Shown: positions 55,045 to 64,000 of the stretch, piece by piece | Position numbering within the stretch: the first letter of the stretch is position 1 | Layout of the letters: each line of letters opens with the position of its first letter | Assembly: GCF_011762185.1 (NCBI RefSeq) | Contig: NZ_JAASQJ010000001.1 | Coordinates: 186,001 to 250,000, forward strand | Length of the DNA stretch: 64,000 bases | Source of the DNA: Dyadobacter arcticus | GTDB lineage: Bacteria > Bacteroidota > Bacteroidia > Cytophagales > Spirosomataceae | Direction of reading: 5' to 3' | Program-made: the position numbers and the translations under genes | The notes under the pieces: model-generated | What the model was told of the DNA's origin: nothing | Databases searched by the model: none | Seen by the model: only the letters and a program-made list of their open reading frames with translations

Positions 55045-55884
55045 TCAGCGTAACATGGTGAGCAGACTTGTTAATTTATCTTTCAGATCTTTTCTGTCTA
55101 CTATAAAGTCCAAAAACCCATGCTCCAGAACGAATTCAGCGCTTTGAAATCCTTTGGGTAAATCTTTACCGATCGTCTCACGAATAACCCTTGGCCCAGC
55201 GAAACCAATCAGTGCCTCCGGTTCTGAAATATTGAAATCCCCGAGCATTGCGTAAGATGCTGTAACACCGCCGGTTGTAGGGTCGGTGAGGAGCGATACA
55301 TAAGGAACTTTGGCCTCAGACAACTGTGCCAGACGCGCTGAAGTTTTGGCCATTTGCATTAAGGAAAATCCAGCCTCCATCATCCTAGCACCGCCAGATT
55401 TGGAAATCATCAGAAAAGGAAATTTATGCTCCAATGCGTAGCTGATAGCCCGCGCAATTTTTTCTCCCACAACAGAACCCATTGAACCCCCAATAAAATT
55501 GAAATCCATACAGGCGATCACCACGTCGATTTCATTCATCCGTCCATAACCAGTCCGGACCGCATCCTTCAAACCAGTTTTAGCCATTGTGGACTTAATG
55601 CGATCAGGGTAAGCTTTTGTGTCTACAAAATGCAGTGGATCTCCGGAAGTAAGATTTTCGTCCAGTTCAGTAAATTCATCATCAAATAACAAACTGAAAT
55701 ATACGTCTGAACCCACTTTTTCGTGATAATTGCAATGAGGACAAGTGTAAGCGTTCTGCTTATGTTCTCTGGTAGGAGTAATCTTTTTACAATTAGGGCA
55801 TTGGTACCATAAGCCGTCAGGAGCTTCACGCTTCATTTCGGTTGGCGTATTAATACCTTTTTCTTTCCGAATAAACCAGGACAT
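55045..55884 (-). CDS. accD: Acetyl-CoA carboxylase carboxyltransferase subunit beta
   Basis: The 279-residue subunit transfers carboxyl from biotin carboxyl carrier to acetyl-CoA in fatty acid synthesis. It has the N-terminal zinc ribbon CPNC...CPHC (C29, C32, C48, C51) and a crotonase-fold core with [20 protein letters not shown] near 130-149, [20 protein letters not shown] near 160-179, [19 protein letters not shown] near 194-212 and [12 protein letters not shown] near 224. The length is normal. The radical SAM gene follows it directly. Confidence 0.97.
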   Translation of the reverse strand: MSWFIRKEKGINTPTEMKREAPDGLWYQCPNCKKITPTREHKQNAYTCPHCNYHEKVGSDVYFSLLFDDEFTELDENLTSGDPLHFVDTKAYPDRIKSTMAKTGLKDAVRTGYGRMNEIDVVIACMDFNFIGGSMGSVVGEKIARAISYALEHKFPFLMISKSGGARMMEAGFSLMQMAKTSARLAQLSEAKVPYVSLLTDPTTGGVTASYAMLGDFNISEPEALIGFAGPRVIRETIGKDLPKGFQSAEFVLEHGFLDFIVDRKDLKDKLTSLLTMLR

Positions 55885-55960
55885 ATATTATTGTGGGTTA
55901 TATCTTGATAAAGCCCTAAATTTTAAGTATTTATCACATTTTCATAATGAAAATTGTATT

Positions 55961-55968
55961 CAAATATA
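55961..55968 (-). promoter_or_regulatory. Putative -7 box of the accD-radical SAM operon
   Basis: TATATTTG on the minus strand matches TAnnTTTG, 76 bp before the accD start. A -33 TTTG at the normal spacing was not found. Confidence 0.3.
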
Positions 55969-56126
55969 ACAATAATTGTTCGGTATCGTGAAAACAGGCA
56001 CAGCTCCTGGTTGCCGAAGTACTGGTTTTGAGACTGCGTATTAACCCGGCTTGAACAATTTTGATGATAATTTGTTACTGAAACAGCCCACTTTTACACA
56101 GCCCTTGACTGGCACCGGGCTCATAC

Positions 56127-56678
56127 ATGCTAATCATGAATACAGATATTTCCCCCATAGTGATTGTTGTTGGTACGAATAGACCTAACTCAATGTCCCG
56201 AAAAATTGCTGAATATTATCAGGACATCCTTACTCAACACCATGCACCAAGCATTATCCTTGACCTCATCAATCTTCCGCATGATTTTACCGTCTCGGCG
56301 CTATACGAAAATTCCGGGAAAAATAAAGATTTTAACAGCCTGAAATCGCTGCTCGAAGAAACTGACAAATTTGTTTTCATCGTACCGGAATATAATGGTT
56401 CTTATCCGGGTGTACTGAAGGCTTTTATCGACGGACTACCTTATCCCAATAGCTTTTCCAATAAAAAGGCGGCACTTGTAGGATTATCATCCAATATGCA
56501 GGGGGCAGCAATAGCCCTGAGTCATTTAAATGATGTTTTTAGTTATCTGGGGATGAACACCCTAGCGCTTAGGGTTAAACTGGGACAGATCCGCTCGCAT
56601 TATAGTGATAAGATCATTTCCAATGCTTTGTATAAAGAATTGCTGGAAATACAGGCTGGTCAAATTATTCACTTTTAG
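56127..56678 (+). CDS. NADPH-dependent FMN reductase family protein
   Basis: The 183-residue flavodoxin-fold protein has the FMN phosphate-binding loop VVGTNRPNSMSRKIAEYY (about 14-31) and VPEYNGSYPGVLKAFIDGLP near 88-107, the core of the FMN_red family. It probably reduces flavins, quinones or azo compounds using NAD(P)H in the cytoplasm. An ATG at 56136 (MNTDISPIV) is an equally plausible start. It converges with ftsZ and shares the terminator between them. Confidence 0.9.
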   Translation: MLIMNTDISPIVIVVGTNRPNSMSRKIAEYYQDILTQHHAPSIILDLINLPHDFTVSALYENSGKNKDFNSLKSLLEETDKFVFIVPEYNGSYPGVLKAFIDGLPYPNSFSNKKAALVGLSSNMQGAAIALSHLNDVFSYLGMNTLALRVKLGQIRSHYSDKIISNALYKELLEIQAGQIIHF

Positions 56679-56686
56679 AGGCAAGT

Positions 56687-56733
56687 CCATAAAAACAGAA
56701 AGGGAGCAAATCGCTCCCTTTCTGTTTTTATGG
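56687..56733. terminator. Bidirectional terminator between FMN reductase and ftsZ
   Basis: Twenty-one-bp perfect arms (56687-56707 and 56713-56733) have a 5-nt loop, a GGGAGC/GCTCCC core and T runs in both directions. It starts right after the ftsZ stop on the minus strand. Confidence 0.95.
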
Positions 56734-58167
56734 TTATTTCAACCAATGTTGCTCCATTTCAGAAGCCGGTATTGCGGGCTTTTTCCATAGCTCAATCCTG
56801 CTTCTGCGAAAGGCAGGGCCTTCGAGGTCAGCGAATTTAACCTGTTTGTCTTTAAATGAGTTGACCATTGTATGGATCCGCTCCATTTCCTCTTCCTCCC
56901 AATCTCCGCCAGCGTCCACTTCTGTTAGAGAATTATTCATTTGCCGGAAAGGAGGAGCGACTATATCCAAATCTAATATTAGCTCAGCCGGGCCGGTTGG
57001 GGTATTTTCTTCAACTTCTGCTGTTAGTACCAACTCTTCATCGGGCTGAGTAGTATCCTGCATGAAATTCCCATCAACGTAGGTATTTTCATTTCTTCCC
57101 CCAAAAGTATGGTTTAAATACGTTCCGGGAATAGGCGATTCAATGCTGTCGAAACCGGCCGCCACAATGGTAACGCGCAACTTATCCATCAGCGAATCAT
57201 CTGTAATGGTACCCAGCTTGAACATTCTGGCTTCTCCTCCAACCTGAGAAAGTACGTAGCTCCATATTTCGCGCTGCTCTTTCATGGTCGCCTCTTTCTT
57301 CTTGCTTGTGGCAAGCGTTACCAGGATCCGTTTTGCACCTCTTATATCCCGGTCATTCAAAAGCGGAGAATCCAATGCTTCTTTAATGGCAGTCTGGGCT
57401 CGATCAATACCCGTGGATTCCGAAGTTCCCATCACCGATTGGCCTGCACTTTTCAATACTTTTTCAACATCTTTAAAATCCGTGTTGATGTTTCCGCTGG
57501 TTGTAATAATTTCGGAAATACTTTTTACTGCATTGAGAAGAATGCCATCCGCCTCGGCGAATGCCTGGGTAATGGTCATATCTTCATAAAGTTCTTCGAG
57601 CTTATCATTAAGAACAACCAGAACGGTATCACAATATTTTTTGAGTTGCTCAATCCCTTCAAGTGCCTGTTCTTTCTTATCCAATCCTTCCCAAGTGTAT
57701 GGCGCTGTTACCACTGCAACGGTCAGTTTTCCCATTTCTCTCGCAAGCTGCGCGATAACCGGAGCAGCACCAGTTCCGGTTCCTCCGCCCATACCAGCGG
57801 TAATAAAAACCATTTGGATAGAGCCTCCAAGCAAACCTTTGATCTCTTCAATGGTTTCAAGTGCAGCTTCTTTACCTTTTATTGCATCTGTACCAGCTCC
57901 TAATCCCTGCGTCAATGTAGCGCCAAGCTGAATTTTGACCGGAACAGGACTTTTTGCAAGCGACTGCCTGTCGGTATTACATACTGCAAACTCGACATCC
58001 GTAATCTTTTTTTCGAACATGTAATTAACAGCGTTGCTTCCACCACCGCCAACTCCAATCACCTTTATGATTGCAGGTTCACCCTGCCGTCCGCCGTCAG
58101 GCTGATCCTTCACGATTTCGTTCACGATGTAATCCTGATCCAAAGATTGCAACAAGCTTGTGTTCAT
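56734..58167 (-). CDS. ftsZ: Cell division protein FtsZ
   Basis: The 477-residue tubulin-like GTPase polymerises into the division ring. Start ATG 58165-58167 (MNTSLLQSLDQDY) is preferred over a TTG 45 bp upstream that overlaps ftsA. The GTPase core has IGVGGGGSNAVNYMF near 36-50 and the tubulin signature GGGTGTG at 127-133, and the T7 region appears as NTDFKDVEKVLKSAG near 222. The C-terminal region is a long acidic linker, ending in a family-specific peptide (RSRIELWKKPAIPASEMEQH). It is the last gene of the division and cell-wall cluster. Confidence 0.97.
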   Translation of the reverse strand: MNTSLLQSLDQDYIVNEIVKDQPDGGRQGEPAIIKVIGVGGGGSNAVNYMFEKKITDVEFAVCNTDRQSLAKSPVPVKIQLGATLTQGLGAGTDAIKGKEAALETIEEIKGLLGGSIQMVFITAGMGGGTGTGAAPVIAQLAREMGKLTVAVVTAPYTWEGLDKKEQALEGIEQLKKYCDTVLVVLNDKLEELYEDMTITQAFAEADGILLNAVKSISEIITTSGNINTDFKDVEKVLKSAGQSVMGTSESTGIDRAQTAIKEALDSPLLNDRDIRGAKRILVTLATSKKKEATMKEQREIWSYVLSQVGGEARMFKLGTITDDSLMDKLRVTIVAAGFDSIESPIPGTYLNHTFGGRNENTYVDGNFMQDTTQPDEELVLTAEVEENTPTGPAELILDLDIVAPPFRQMNNSLTEVDAGGDWEEEEMERIHTMVNSFKDKQVKFADLEGPAFRRSRIELWKKPAIPASEMEQHWLK

Positions 58168-58208
58168 AATTCCCGGGGTTGAGTTTGTACCACTTCTCCT
58201 GTTAAATT

Positions 58209-59558
58209 TCAATAGTCTCCTATGCTGTCATCTTTTTTACCGATGATGCTGTTGATGTTATCCCAAAATGTCCCGTTTTTCTTAATCGTTTCTTTCACTT
58301 CTTTTGGCTTTTCTCTTTGAACAACACCGGTATTGAAGGCAGTAGAGGGTTTGCATACCGAGGTCACCCTGGTGTCGATGGACCTTAGGCCGGCCCAGGC
58401 AAGGCCTATTGCTGTATTAAAGGAGGAGTTGCTCACAGCATCAGCTTTCGCAGTTCTTTCGAGGTTTTCAGGATAACCTACTCTCACAGCCATATCCATC
58501 ACTTTCTCAAAAAGAACCTCGATATTATCAATATTGGCTGAACCGCCCGTTAAAACGACCCCGCCAATGAGTTTATCAAGATATCCAGAGTTGATAATCT
58601 CTGCATATACCATTGCAGCAATTTCTGTCAGCCTTGCCTCAATTATTAACGCCACATTTTTCTTTAAAACTGGCTTAGGTGTCCTTCCGGCAAGAAAATT
58701 CACCAGAATTTCCACATTCAAAGGAACATCTGCTGAGATAGCAGACCCAAACTCCTTTTTTAATTGCTCTGCATTTTCTTTTTGAATGAGGCATCCGGCA
58801 GCTAAATCGCTGGTTATGTGGCGGCCGCCAATTGGAAATGTTGCAAGATGGCGGATAATGCGATCTTCATAAATGACCAGATCAGTGGTATGGTCACCAA
58901 TATCGACCAATGCAATGCCGGCTTTTCTTTCATTATCTGTTAAAACTGCAAGGCTTGTAGCTAGAGGCCCGAAAACCATCTTATCGCATTTCAAATTCTT
59001 ATCCGCATCGGCAAGGCTTTTTTTGGTTTTGGCAATAGACTGGTTTTCAGCCGACACAATCAAAAAGTGTCCGCCTAATTTAATTCCGGTACGACCAACC
59101 GGTTCACGGACTCCCATTGCATTATCAACTACAAATTCCATGGGCAATACGTGCAGCACATCGTAATTGGGCTCAATTCTGGCCCTATACATATCGTCCA
59201 CCAGCTGGTCCACATCCCTTTGGGTTACTTCTTCGCCAGATGACGCCGAAGGCCTGATCACTCCGTCACTGTGCGCACTTACCTTCACATTCGAACCTCC
59301 GAAACTTACATTAATAACCCCAATGTCAAGATCCGAGCGGGAAGATGCTTCCTGCAAAGCTTCCCTGATGGCGCTTCCAACTTGTTTTATATTCTCTACG
59401 GTGCCGTTTACCACAGCTCCGGAAGGCATTGCAACTTCACTGAACCCCAGGATTTCAATACTACTATGGCGCGAGCCGGAAGCTGCTCCCTGCGCAGCAA
59501 TCACGGCTATTTTCGTACTCCCGATATCTACTCCTACTACAATTTTCTCGTGTGCCAT
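58209..59558 (-). CDS. ftsA: Cell division protein FtsA
   Basis: The 449-residue actin-like ATPase anchors FtsZ to the membrane. It shows the phosphate-1 loop VGVDIGSTKIAVI (8-20), the 1C domain around FGGSNVKVSAHSDGV (near 89), the phosphate-2 loop VDIGDHTTDLVIYED near 222 and the adenosine motif LTGGSANI near 338. The C-terminus carries the amphipathic membrane-targeting helix (FWDNINSIIGKKDDSIGDY). It lies 15 bp after ftsQ. Confidence 0.96.
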   Translation of the reverse strand: MAHEKIVVGVDIGSTKIAVIAAQGAASGSRHSSIEILGFSEVAMPSGAVVNGTVENIKQVGSAIREALQEASSRSDLDIGVINVSFGGSNVKVSAHSDGVIRPSASSGEEVTQRDVDQLVDDMYRARIEPNYDVLHVLPMEFVVDNAMGVREPVGRTGIKLGGHFLIVSAENQSIAKTKKSLADADKNLKCDKMVFGPLATSLAVLTDNERKAGIALVDIGDHTTDLVIYEDRIIRHLATFPIGGRHITSDLAAGCLIQKENAEQLKKEFGSAISADVPLNVEILVNFLAGRTPKPVLKKNVALIIEARLTEIAAMVYAEIINSGYLDKLIGGVVLTGGSANIDNIEVLFEKVMDMAVRVGYPENLERTAKADAVSNSSFNTAIGLAWAGLRSIDTRVTSVCKPSTAFNTGVVQREKPKEVKETIKKNGTFWDNINSIIGKKDDSIGDY

Positions 59559-59573
59559 ATTGGTGGTGAATTA

Positions 59574-60350
59574 TTATTCACAAACGATTTGATCCTGAAA
59601 CTTAATACTAATTCTTTTATATCTGCTCCAATCCTGACTCAGTACCTTTTCATAAAATAGCCTGAGCTTTTTAAATTTGGATTGGTAGTCCTCTGCCATT
59701 CCCAACTCAATTTTCTGATCACCCAAAACAGTTAACAGGTAAATTTCTCCGTCCCTATCTGCATTCACCTGTGCTACTTGTGCCTTCCAGAAGGGATCCG
59801 CATTCAGAAAACGAAGCAGATCCATCATCGCCGAACCCTTCACCATCTGTAATTTTTTGGTATCCTTAAAATAGGAGCCTGAAACCAACAACGCCCTCGC
59901 CGAATAACTGTCTGACAAAGGGAAGGAAGCGCCGTCATCATTAATATAAAATCCAGCCGCATTTTGCATTTCCCCGTTCTCGGAAGTACTGATCCAACGG
60001 GCCAGCGGCCTTTCCTGCTCTACTTCAACTACTATATTTCCCCTGAGATCACGATAAATTTGACATTTCCTGATCAACTTATTTCTCTTGACCCTATTCT
60101 CGAGATCATTCAGGGCAACATCCTTCAACCTGCTGCCGAGCAAAGGATCTCCCCCATTTTCGGTAACCAACATTCGGACATCCATTTGATTCAGGAAATG
60201 TGCTCCCGAGTCTCCCTGAATAGATATAATAAGATCGTTACAGCGCTGATTGCCAAGCCTGCTTTCGGCCATACCGATTCCCGCAATTGGCAGGATCAGC
60301 CACAGACTACGTTTCAACAAAAACCATGAATAACCAAATTTACGTAACAT
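59574..60350 (-). CDS. ftsQ: Cell division protein FtsQ/DivIB
   Basis: The 258-residue single-pass inner-membrane division protein. Start ATG 60348-60350 (MLRKFGYSWFLLKR) is preferred because the longer frame begins with TTG and overlaps murC. One transmembrane helix (SLWLILPIAGIGMAESR, about 16-32) precedes a POTRA-like periplasmic domain. Recognisable parts are LISIQGDSGAHFLNQMDVRM near 41-60 and CQIYRDLRGNIVVEVEQERP near 91-110 (the conserved VEV...RxPxA region). Sequence conservation in this family is low, so the call leans on position. Confidence 0.88.
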   Translation of the reverse strand: MLRKFGYSWFLLKRSLWLILPIAGIGMAESRLGNQRCNDLIISIQGDSGAHFLNQMDVRMLVTENGGDPLLGSRLKDVALNDLENRVKRNKLIRKCQIYRDLRGNIVVEVEQERPLARWISTSENGEMQNAAGFYINDDGASFPLSDSYSARALLVSGSYFKDTKKLQMVKGSAMMDLLRFLNADPFWKAQVAQVNADRDGEIYLLTVLGDQKIELGMAEDYQSKFKKLRLFYEKVLSQDWSRYKRISIKFQDQIVCE

Positions 60351-60375
60351 CTTAGTAATATTAAGAATGCTTTTA

Positions 60376-61779
60376 CTAATTATTAGCAAATGGATTTTTA
60401 AGCAGTTTACTCACTGGCTCTACCAAAGTATCAATATCACCAGCGCCGATTGTAACTACTATATCGGTATCTAAATCCTGCAAAACGCTCATAACATTCT
60501 CCTTAGCAACCAATTGTTTGTCGGCAATTGCCACTTTCGCAAGGATCATTTCAGAATTCACGCCATCAATTGGCAACTCTCTCGCAGGGTAAATTTCCAG
60601 CAAAAGAAGACGGTCAGCTAATGACAGGCTTTCGGCAAAACCATCCGCAAAATCCCGCGTACGGGTAAAAAGGTGAGGTTGAAAAATAGCGGTCACATGC
60701 CTTCCAGGATACAGTCCTTTTACCGACGAAAGGAATGCTTCAATTTCTGTGGGATGATGCGCATAGTCGTCAATATATACGGTATCCTCTTCTTCCACCT
60801 GATATTCAAAGCGCCTTTTTACTCCTTTATAAGTTTCAAGAGCTTCTTTTATTTTTTCAGGCGAAACGCCCACATATAGGGCCACTGCGCTCGCAGCGAT
60901 AGAATTTTCTATATTATGGTAACCAGGGATTTTCATTGCAATGTCCGCAATGATGCCCGCTGGATAAATCAGGTCAAAGACAAAACGGGAATTCTCAATG
61001 CGAACATTTGCAGCGTGATAAGCACCTCCGTTCAGCGAATATGTGAATACTCGCGCATTGGTAGCCGACGTCAATTCCAGACCAGTTTTCATAAAAAGCA
61101 CACCGTCATCGTCAATCTGGCTTACGAATTCACGGAACGATTCCAGCATCGCTTCATGCTTACCGTAAATGTCCAGATGATCTGCATCCGTAGAAGTAAC
61201 AATTGCGATTTCGGGAAAAAGGGTCAGAAATGACCTGTCAAATTCATCTGCTTCGACGACGCAGAAAACCTCTTCGAGATTTTCCGTAGGCTCATTCAAA
61301 AGCAGGTTGGTACCGTAATTTTGAGTGATGCCACCCAGGAATGCTGTGCTATTCACATTAGCATATCTCAAAATATGCGCCACAAGAGAGGATGTAGTTG
61401 TTTTACCATGAGTCCCTGCAACACCAATTGTTCTCAAATTTTTGGTAAGCAATCCTAGAACCTGAGACCGTTTCAAAATTAGGAAATTTTCCTGTTTGAA
61501 ATAATTCATCTGCACATGATGGACGAGTACTGCGGGCGTGTAAATAACCAGCGTTTGACCCGGATCTTCACTAAATGCATGCGGAATGCTTTCAACAGAA
61601 TCTTCCAAAGTAACTTCAATGCCTTCCTCTTCCAATTTCTGAACAAGTGGTGTTATTGTTTTGTCATAACCTGCTACATTGAAACCATTGGCATTAAACC
61701 ACCGGGCCAATGCACTCATGCCAATGCCGCCTATTCCTACAAAATAAATATATTTCCAATTCGTCATTGAAGATGACAT
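60376..61779 (-). CDS. murC: UDP-N-acetylmuramate--L-alanine ligase
   Basis: The 467-residue cytoplasmic ligase adds L-alanine to UDP-MurNAc, using ATP. It has the N-terminal Rossmann motif VGIGGIGMSALARWF near 14-28, the ATP-binding P-loop GTHGKTTTSSLVAHIL near 122-137, DADHLDIYG near 198 and DDYAHHPTEIEAFL near 335. The length is normal. An ATG five codons in (MTNWKYIY) is an alternative start. It lies 21 bp after murG and precedes ftsQ. Confidence 0.97.
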   Translation of the reverse strand: MSSSMTNWKYIYFVGIGGIGMSALARWFNANGFNVAGYDKTITPLVQKLEEEGIEVTLEDSVESIPHAFSEDPGQTLVIYTPAVLVHHVQMNYFKQENFLILKRSQVLGLLTKNLRTIGVAGTHGKTTTSSLVAHILRYANVNSTAFLGGITQNYGTNLLLNEPTENLEEVFCVVEADEFDRSFLTLFPEIAIVTSTDADHLDIYGKHEAMLESFREFVSQIDDDGVLFMKTGLELTSATNARVFTYSLNGGAYHAANVRIENSRFVFDLIYPAGIIADIAMKIPGYHNIENSIAASAVALYVGVSPEKIKEALETYKGVKRRFEYQVEEEDTVYIDDYAHHPTEIEAFLSSVKGLYPGRHVTAIFQPHLFTRTRDFADGFAESLSLADRLLLLEIYPARELPIDGVNSEMILAKVAIADKQLVAKENVMSVLQDLDTDIVVTIGAGDIDTLVEPVSKLLKNPFANN

Positions 61780-61800
61780 ATGATCCGTATCCTGGGATTT

Positions 61801-62898
61801 TTATCTAATTAATTTTAAAACTTCTGCCGCTATATCATCGGCTGCGGTGGGCTTGGCCAGTTTTCTGATATTTGATTTTAGGCTTTCCTGCTTACCAATA
61901 TCACCAAGCAATTCAAGTGCTTTTTGAACAAGATTTTGCTTCGCATCCGAATCCTTGATCATCCAGGCTGCTTCTTGTTCCACGAGGGTTAAGGCATTCT
62001 TTGTCTGGTGATCTTCCGATGCAGCCGGAAAAGGCACTAAAATGGACGGTTTCGCAGCCAGGCACAATTCAGAAACAGACAATGCACCGGCCCTTGAAAC
62101 CACCACATCTGCGACAGCATATGCAAGGTCCATCGTATAAATAAAGTCAAATGCTTTAACCCGATTGGTTCCCAACTCCGTAATGGCGGTCTGAGCTGTG
62201 TCAATGTAGCTTCTTCCCGTCTGCCACAGAACCTGATATCCTGCTCCTATTATTTGATCTAATCCTGCATGGATACTTTCGTTTATCGACCTTGCGCCCA
62301 GGCTTCCTCCCATTACAAACAGCGTTTTCCTGTCCGGTTTTAAGCCAAAATGAACCAAAGCCTCTTTATTTTTTGAAGCCACATCTACAATGTCACTTCT
62401 CACCGGATTACCCAAAAGAACGATCTTTTCCTGTGGAAAAAACCGCTGCATCTCCGGGTATGCTACGCAAATCTTAGCCGCTTTTTTACCCAAAAATTTA
62501 TTGGTAATCCCTGCGTATGAATTTTGCTCCTGGATCAAAGTTGGAATGCCTGCAAGGGATGCCATCATCAGCAAAGGTCCGCTAGCAAAACCGCCAACGC
62601 CAACCGCAACGTCAGGCCCAAAGTCATTAATGACCTTTTTAGCTTTTAATAAACTATTCAAAAGCTTGAACGGAAGCACAAGGTTATCAATAGAAAGTGC
62701 TCTTTTTATACCTGCAATGGGCAAACCGACAATGTTATAACCTGCTCTTGGTACCTTTTCCATTTCCATTTTACCCAATGCACCCACAAACAGTACCTCA
62801 AGATCCGGATCTTTTTGTTGTAAAGCAGTGGCAATTGCAATAGCCGGATAAATATGTCCGCCTGTTCCTCCTCCACTGATAATCACTTTTCTTGACAT
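61801..62898 (-). CDS. murG: UDP-N-acetylglucosamine--N-acetylmuramyl-(pentapeptide) pyrophosphoryl-undecaprenol N-acetylglucosamine transferase
   Basis: The 365-residue GT28 enzyme makes lipid II at the inner face of the membrane. Start ATG 62896-62898 (MSRKVIISGGGTGGHIYPAI) is preferred because it lies one base from the ftsW stop; the longer frame would overlap ftsW. Conserved motifs are GGGTGGHIYPAIAIA near 9-23, the second glycine-rich region GVGGFASGP near 97, IQEQNSYAGITNKFLGKKA near 121 and the donor-binding GGSLGARSIN near 192 with PFPAASEDHQTKNAL near 283. Confidence 0.97.
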   Translation of the reverse strand: MSRKVIISGGGTGGHIYPAIAIATALQQKDPDLEVLFVGALGKMEMEKVPRAGYNIVGLPIAGIKRALSIDNLVLPFKLLNSLLKAKKVINDFGPDVAVGVGGFASGPLLMMASLAGIPTLIQEQNSYAGITNKFLGKKAAKICVAYPEMQRFFPQEKIVLLGNPVRSDIVDVASKNKEALVHFGLKPDRKTLFVMGGSLGARSINESIHAGLDQIIGAGYQVLWQTGRSYIDTAQTAITELGTNRVKAFDFIYTMDLAYAVADVVVSRAGALSVSELCLAAKPSILVPFPAASEDHQTKNALTLVEQEAAWMIKDSDAKQNLVQKALELLGDIGKQESLKSNIRKLAKPTAADDIAAEVLKLIR

Positions 62899-62899
62899 T

Positions 62900-64000
62900 T
62901 TAAATACGTTTCTCTTCCGCGATTTCACCGCGGCTGACACTCAGGATCATTCCCATTGCTATTCCTGTAAATATCAGTGAGGTTCCTCCCTGACTAAAAA
63001 ATGGCAATGTCTGCCCCGTCACAGGTACCAAACCTACCGTAACCGCCATTGCCGAAAATGCCTGACTTACCACGATAAATGTGAGTCCGGCCGACAATAG
63101 CCCTCCGAATGGACGCTTGGTCGCTTCTATGGCTTTGAGGCCTCTGTAAAGCAGAATGAGATAAAAAATGATCAGTATTGTGCCTCCCAAAGTGCCGTAC
63201 TCCTCAACGGCGACAGCAAAAATGAAGTCTTTTTGCGGTTCGGGAAGAAATCTTCTCTGACGACTTTTTGAAACTCCTTCACCATACAGGCCCCCACGCG
63301 CCATAGCCATGTACGATTGCTGGGACTGGTATACGACAACATCTTTGTCAAAAAATGCAGAAATACGGTTTTGGGCGGTACCGGCCCTTTGTGTAGAATT
63401 CAGAAGGATGGCGATCGTAGCAAAAAACACCAGCCCAAATGCCGTAAAGAATAAATAATGCAAAGGGACTTTACCAACAAACATGAGCAGAAAGCAAATG
63501 CCTGCTAACATGACTGCGGTTGATACATTGCTTGTAAAAATCAATCCGCAAACCACGCCAACCAATGATAACGGCTCCATAAAAAGCTCTCGGGTATTCC
63601 AGCCACCTTTAATATGTCTTGCCAAAATCAGGGACAAGTGCGCAATCAGTGCAACTTTGGCCCATTCAGAAGGTTGGAATCGCTGACCAATAACAGGTAT
63701 TTCGATCCACCTGGAAGCATCGTTGACCGACGTTCCAAAAAACATTGTGAAGATCAGTAACAGAATTGAACTCCACACGGCAAGCCGGGTGACATATACA
63801 AATCTGATATAAGGAATTCTATGCACAAAATACATAACCACCAGCGACACTGCACACAGTATAACATGCTTGTATAGATAGTATTCAGTATTCCCATCCA
63901 TCTGGCTGTAAGCGTCCTTGACACTCGCGCTGTAAACGACCACAATACTCCATAGTAGCATCACAATGCAGATACCCCAGATCCAGGGATCTCCTTTGAG
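62900..64000 (-). CDS. ftsW: Lipid II polymerase FtsW, partial (N-terminus outside window)
   Basis: The frame continues without a stop to the window end, so only 366 residues are visible, beginning LKGDPWIWGICIV. That is near the normal N-terminus, so probably under 20 residues are missing. The SEDS-family membrane protein has the conserved VYSAS, PSEWAKVALIAHLSLILA near 110, YQSQQSYMAMARGGLYGEG near 227 and GLVPVTGQTLPFFSQGGTS near 320. It polymerises glycan at the division site together with a class B PBP. It begins the visible part of the cluster and lies one base before murG. Confidence 0.95.
   Translation of the reverse strand, partial: LKGDPWIWGICIVMLLWSIVVVYSASVKDAYSQMDGNTEYYLYKHVILCAVSLVVMYFVHRIPYIRFVYVTRLAVWSSILLLIFTMFFGTSVNDASRWIEIPVIGQRFQPSEWAKVALIAHLSLILARHIKGGWNTRELFMEPLSLVGVVCGLIFTSNVSTAVMLAGICFLLMFVGKVPLHYLFFTAFGLVFFATIAILLNSTQRAGTAQNRISAFFDKDVVVYQSQQSYMAMARGGLYGEGVSKSRQRRFLPEPQKDFIFAVAVEEYGTLGGTILIIFYLILLYRGLKAIEATKRPFGGLLSAGLTFIVVSQAFSAMAVTVGLVPVTGQTLPFFSQGGTSLIFTGIAMGMILSVSRGEIAEEKRI

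Overview
The window looks like core chromosome from a Bacteroidota bacterium of the order Cytophagales, probably Dyadobacter or a close Spirosomaceae relative. That placement is inferred from protein style, Bacteroidota-type promoters (TTTG, spacer, TAnnTTTG), starts with few visible Shine-Dalgarno sites, and an Alternative Complex III plus aa3 oxidase operon. No phage, insertion sequence, rRNA operon or CRISPR array was seen. Most genes lie on the minus strand.

Layout. 1-7.5 kb is accessory: a cut lipoprotein gene, a secreted DUF5694 protein, a tiny DUF2256 gene, a two-gene glycosyltransferase operon, an internally deleted GT2 pseudogene, the copper ATPase copA and small proteins of unknown role. 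7.5-13.6 kb holds the potassium transporter kup, a secreted protein of unknown function, a two-subunit molybdenum hydroxylase of the isoquinoline 1-oxidoreductase type and a DUF3467 protein. 13.7-27.4 kb is the transcription/translation block, in transcription order tRNA-Tyr, tRNA-Gly, tRNA-Thr, a degenerate tRNA-Thr copy, tuf, tRNA-Trp, secE, nusG, rplK, rplA, rplJ, rplL, rpoB, rpoC. Hairpins in the rplL-rpoB and rpoB-rpoC spacers may set the output of the two large subunits.

27.5-33.5 kb contains an ECF sigma factor, a putative membrane anti-sigma factor and an outer-membrane-type protein in one operon, then murI and a large GH106-like glycoside hydrolase. 33.6-50.3 kb is one long respiratory operon: actABCDEF (quinol to cytochrome c), ctaC and ctaD, heme A synthesis (ctaA, ctaB), two subunit III proteins, subunit IV, a SCO-like protein, a DUF420 protein and a small membrane protein. 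Three of these proteins carry histidine-rich segments. 50.5-56.7 kb holds tRNA-Cys, rpsA, an HNH nuclease, smpB, a radical SAM gene paired with accD, and an NADPH-dependent FMN reductase. 56.7-64.0 kb is the division and cell-wall cluster ftsW (cut by the window end), murG, murC, ftsQ, ftsA, ftsZ.

No complete novel system stands out. The most unusual element is the tRNA-Thr-derived sequence between tRNA-Thr and tuf, which keeps a base-paired anticodon arm, has a roughly 15-nt hairpin insertion in its T arm and would form the 5' leader of the EF-Tu message. Other points worth a second look are the His-rich respiratory subunits, a fused cytochrome domain in ActA, a SCO-like protein without the usual copper histidine, the accD/radical SAM pair and the GT2 remnant.
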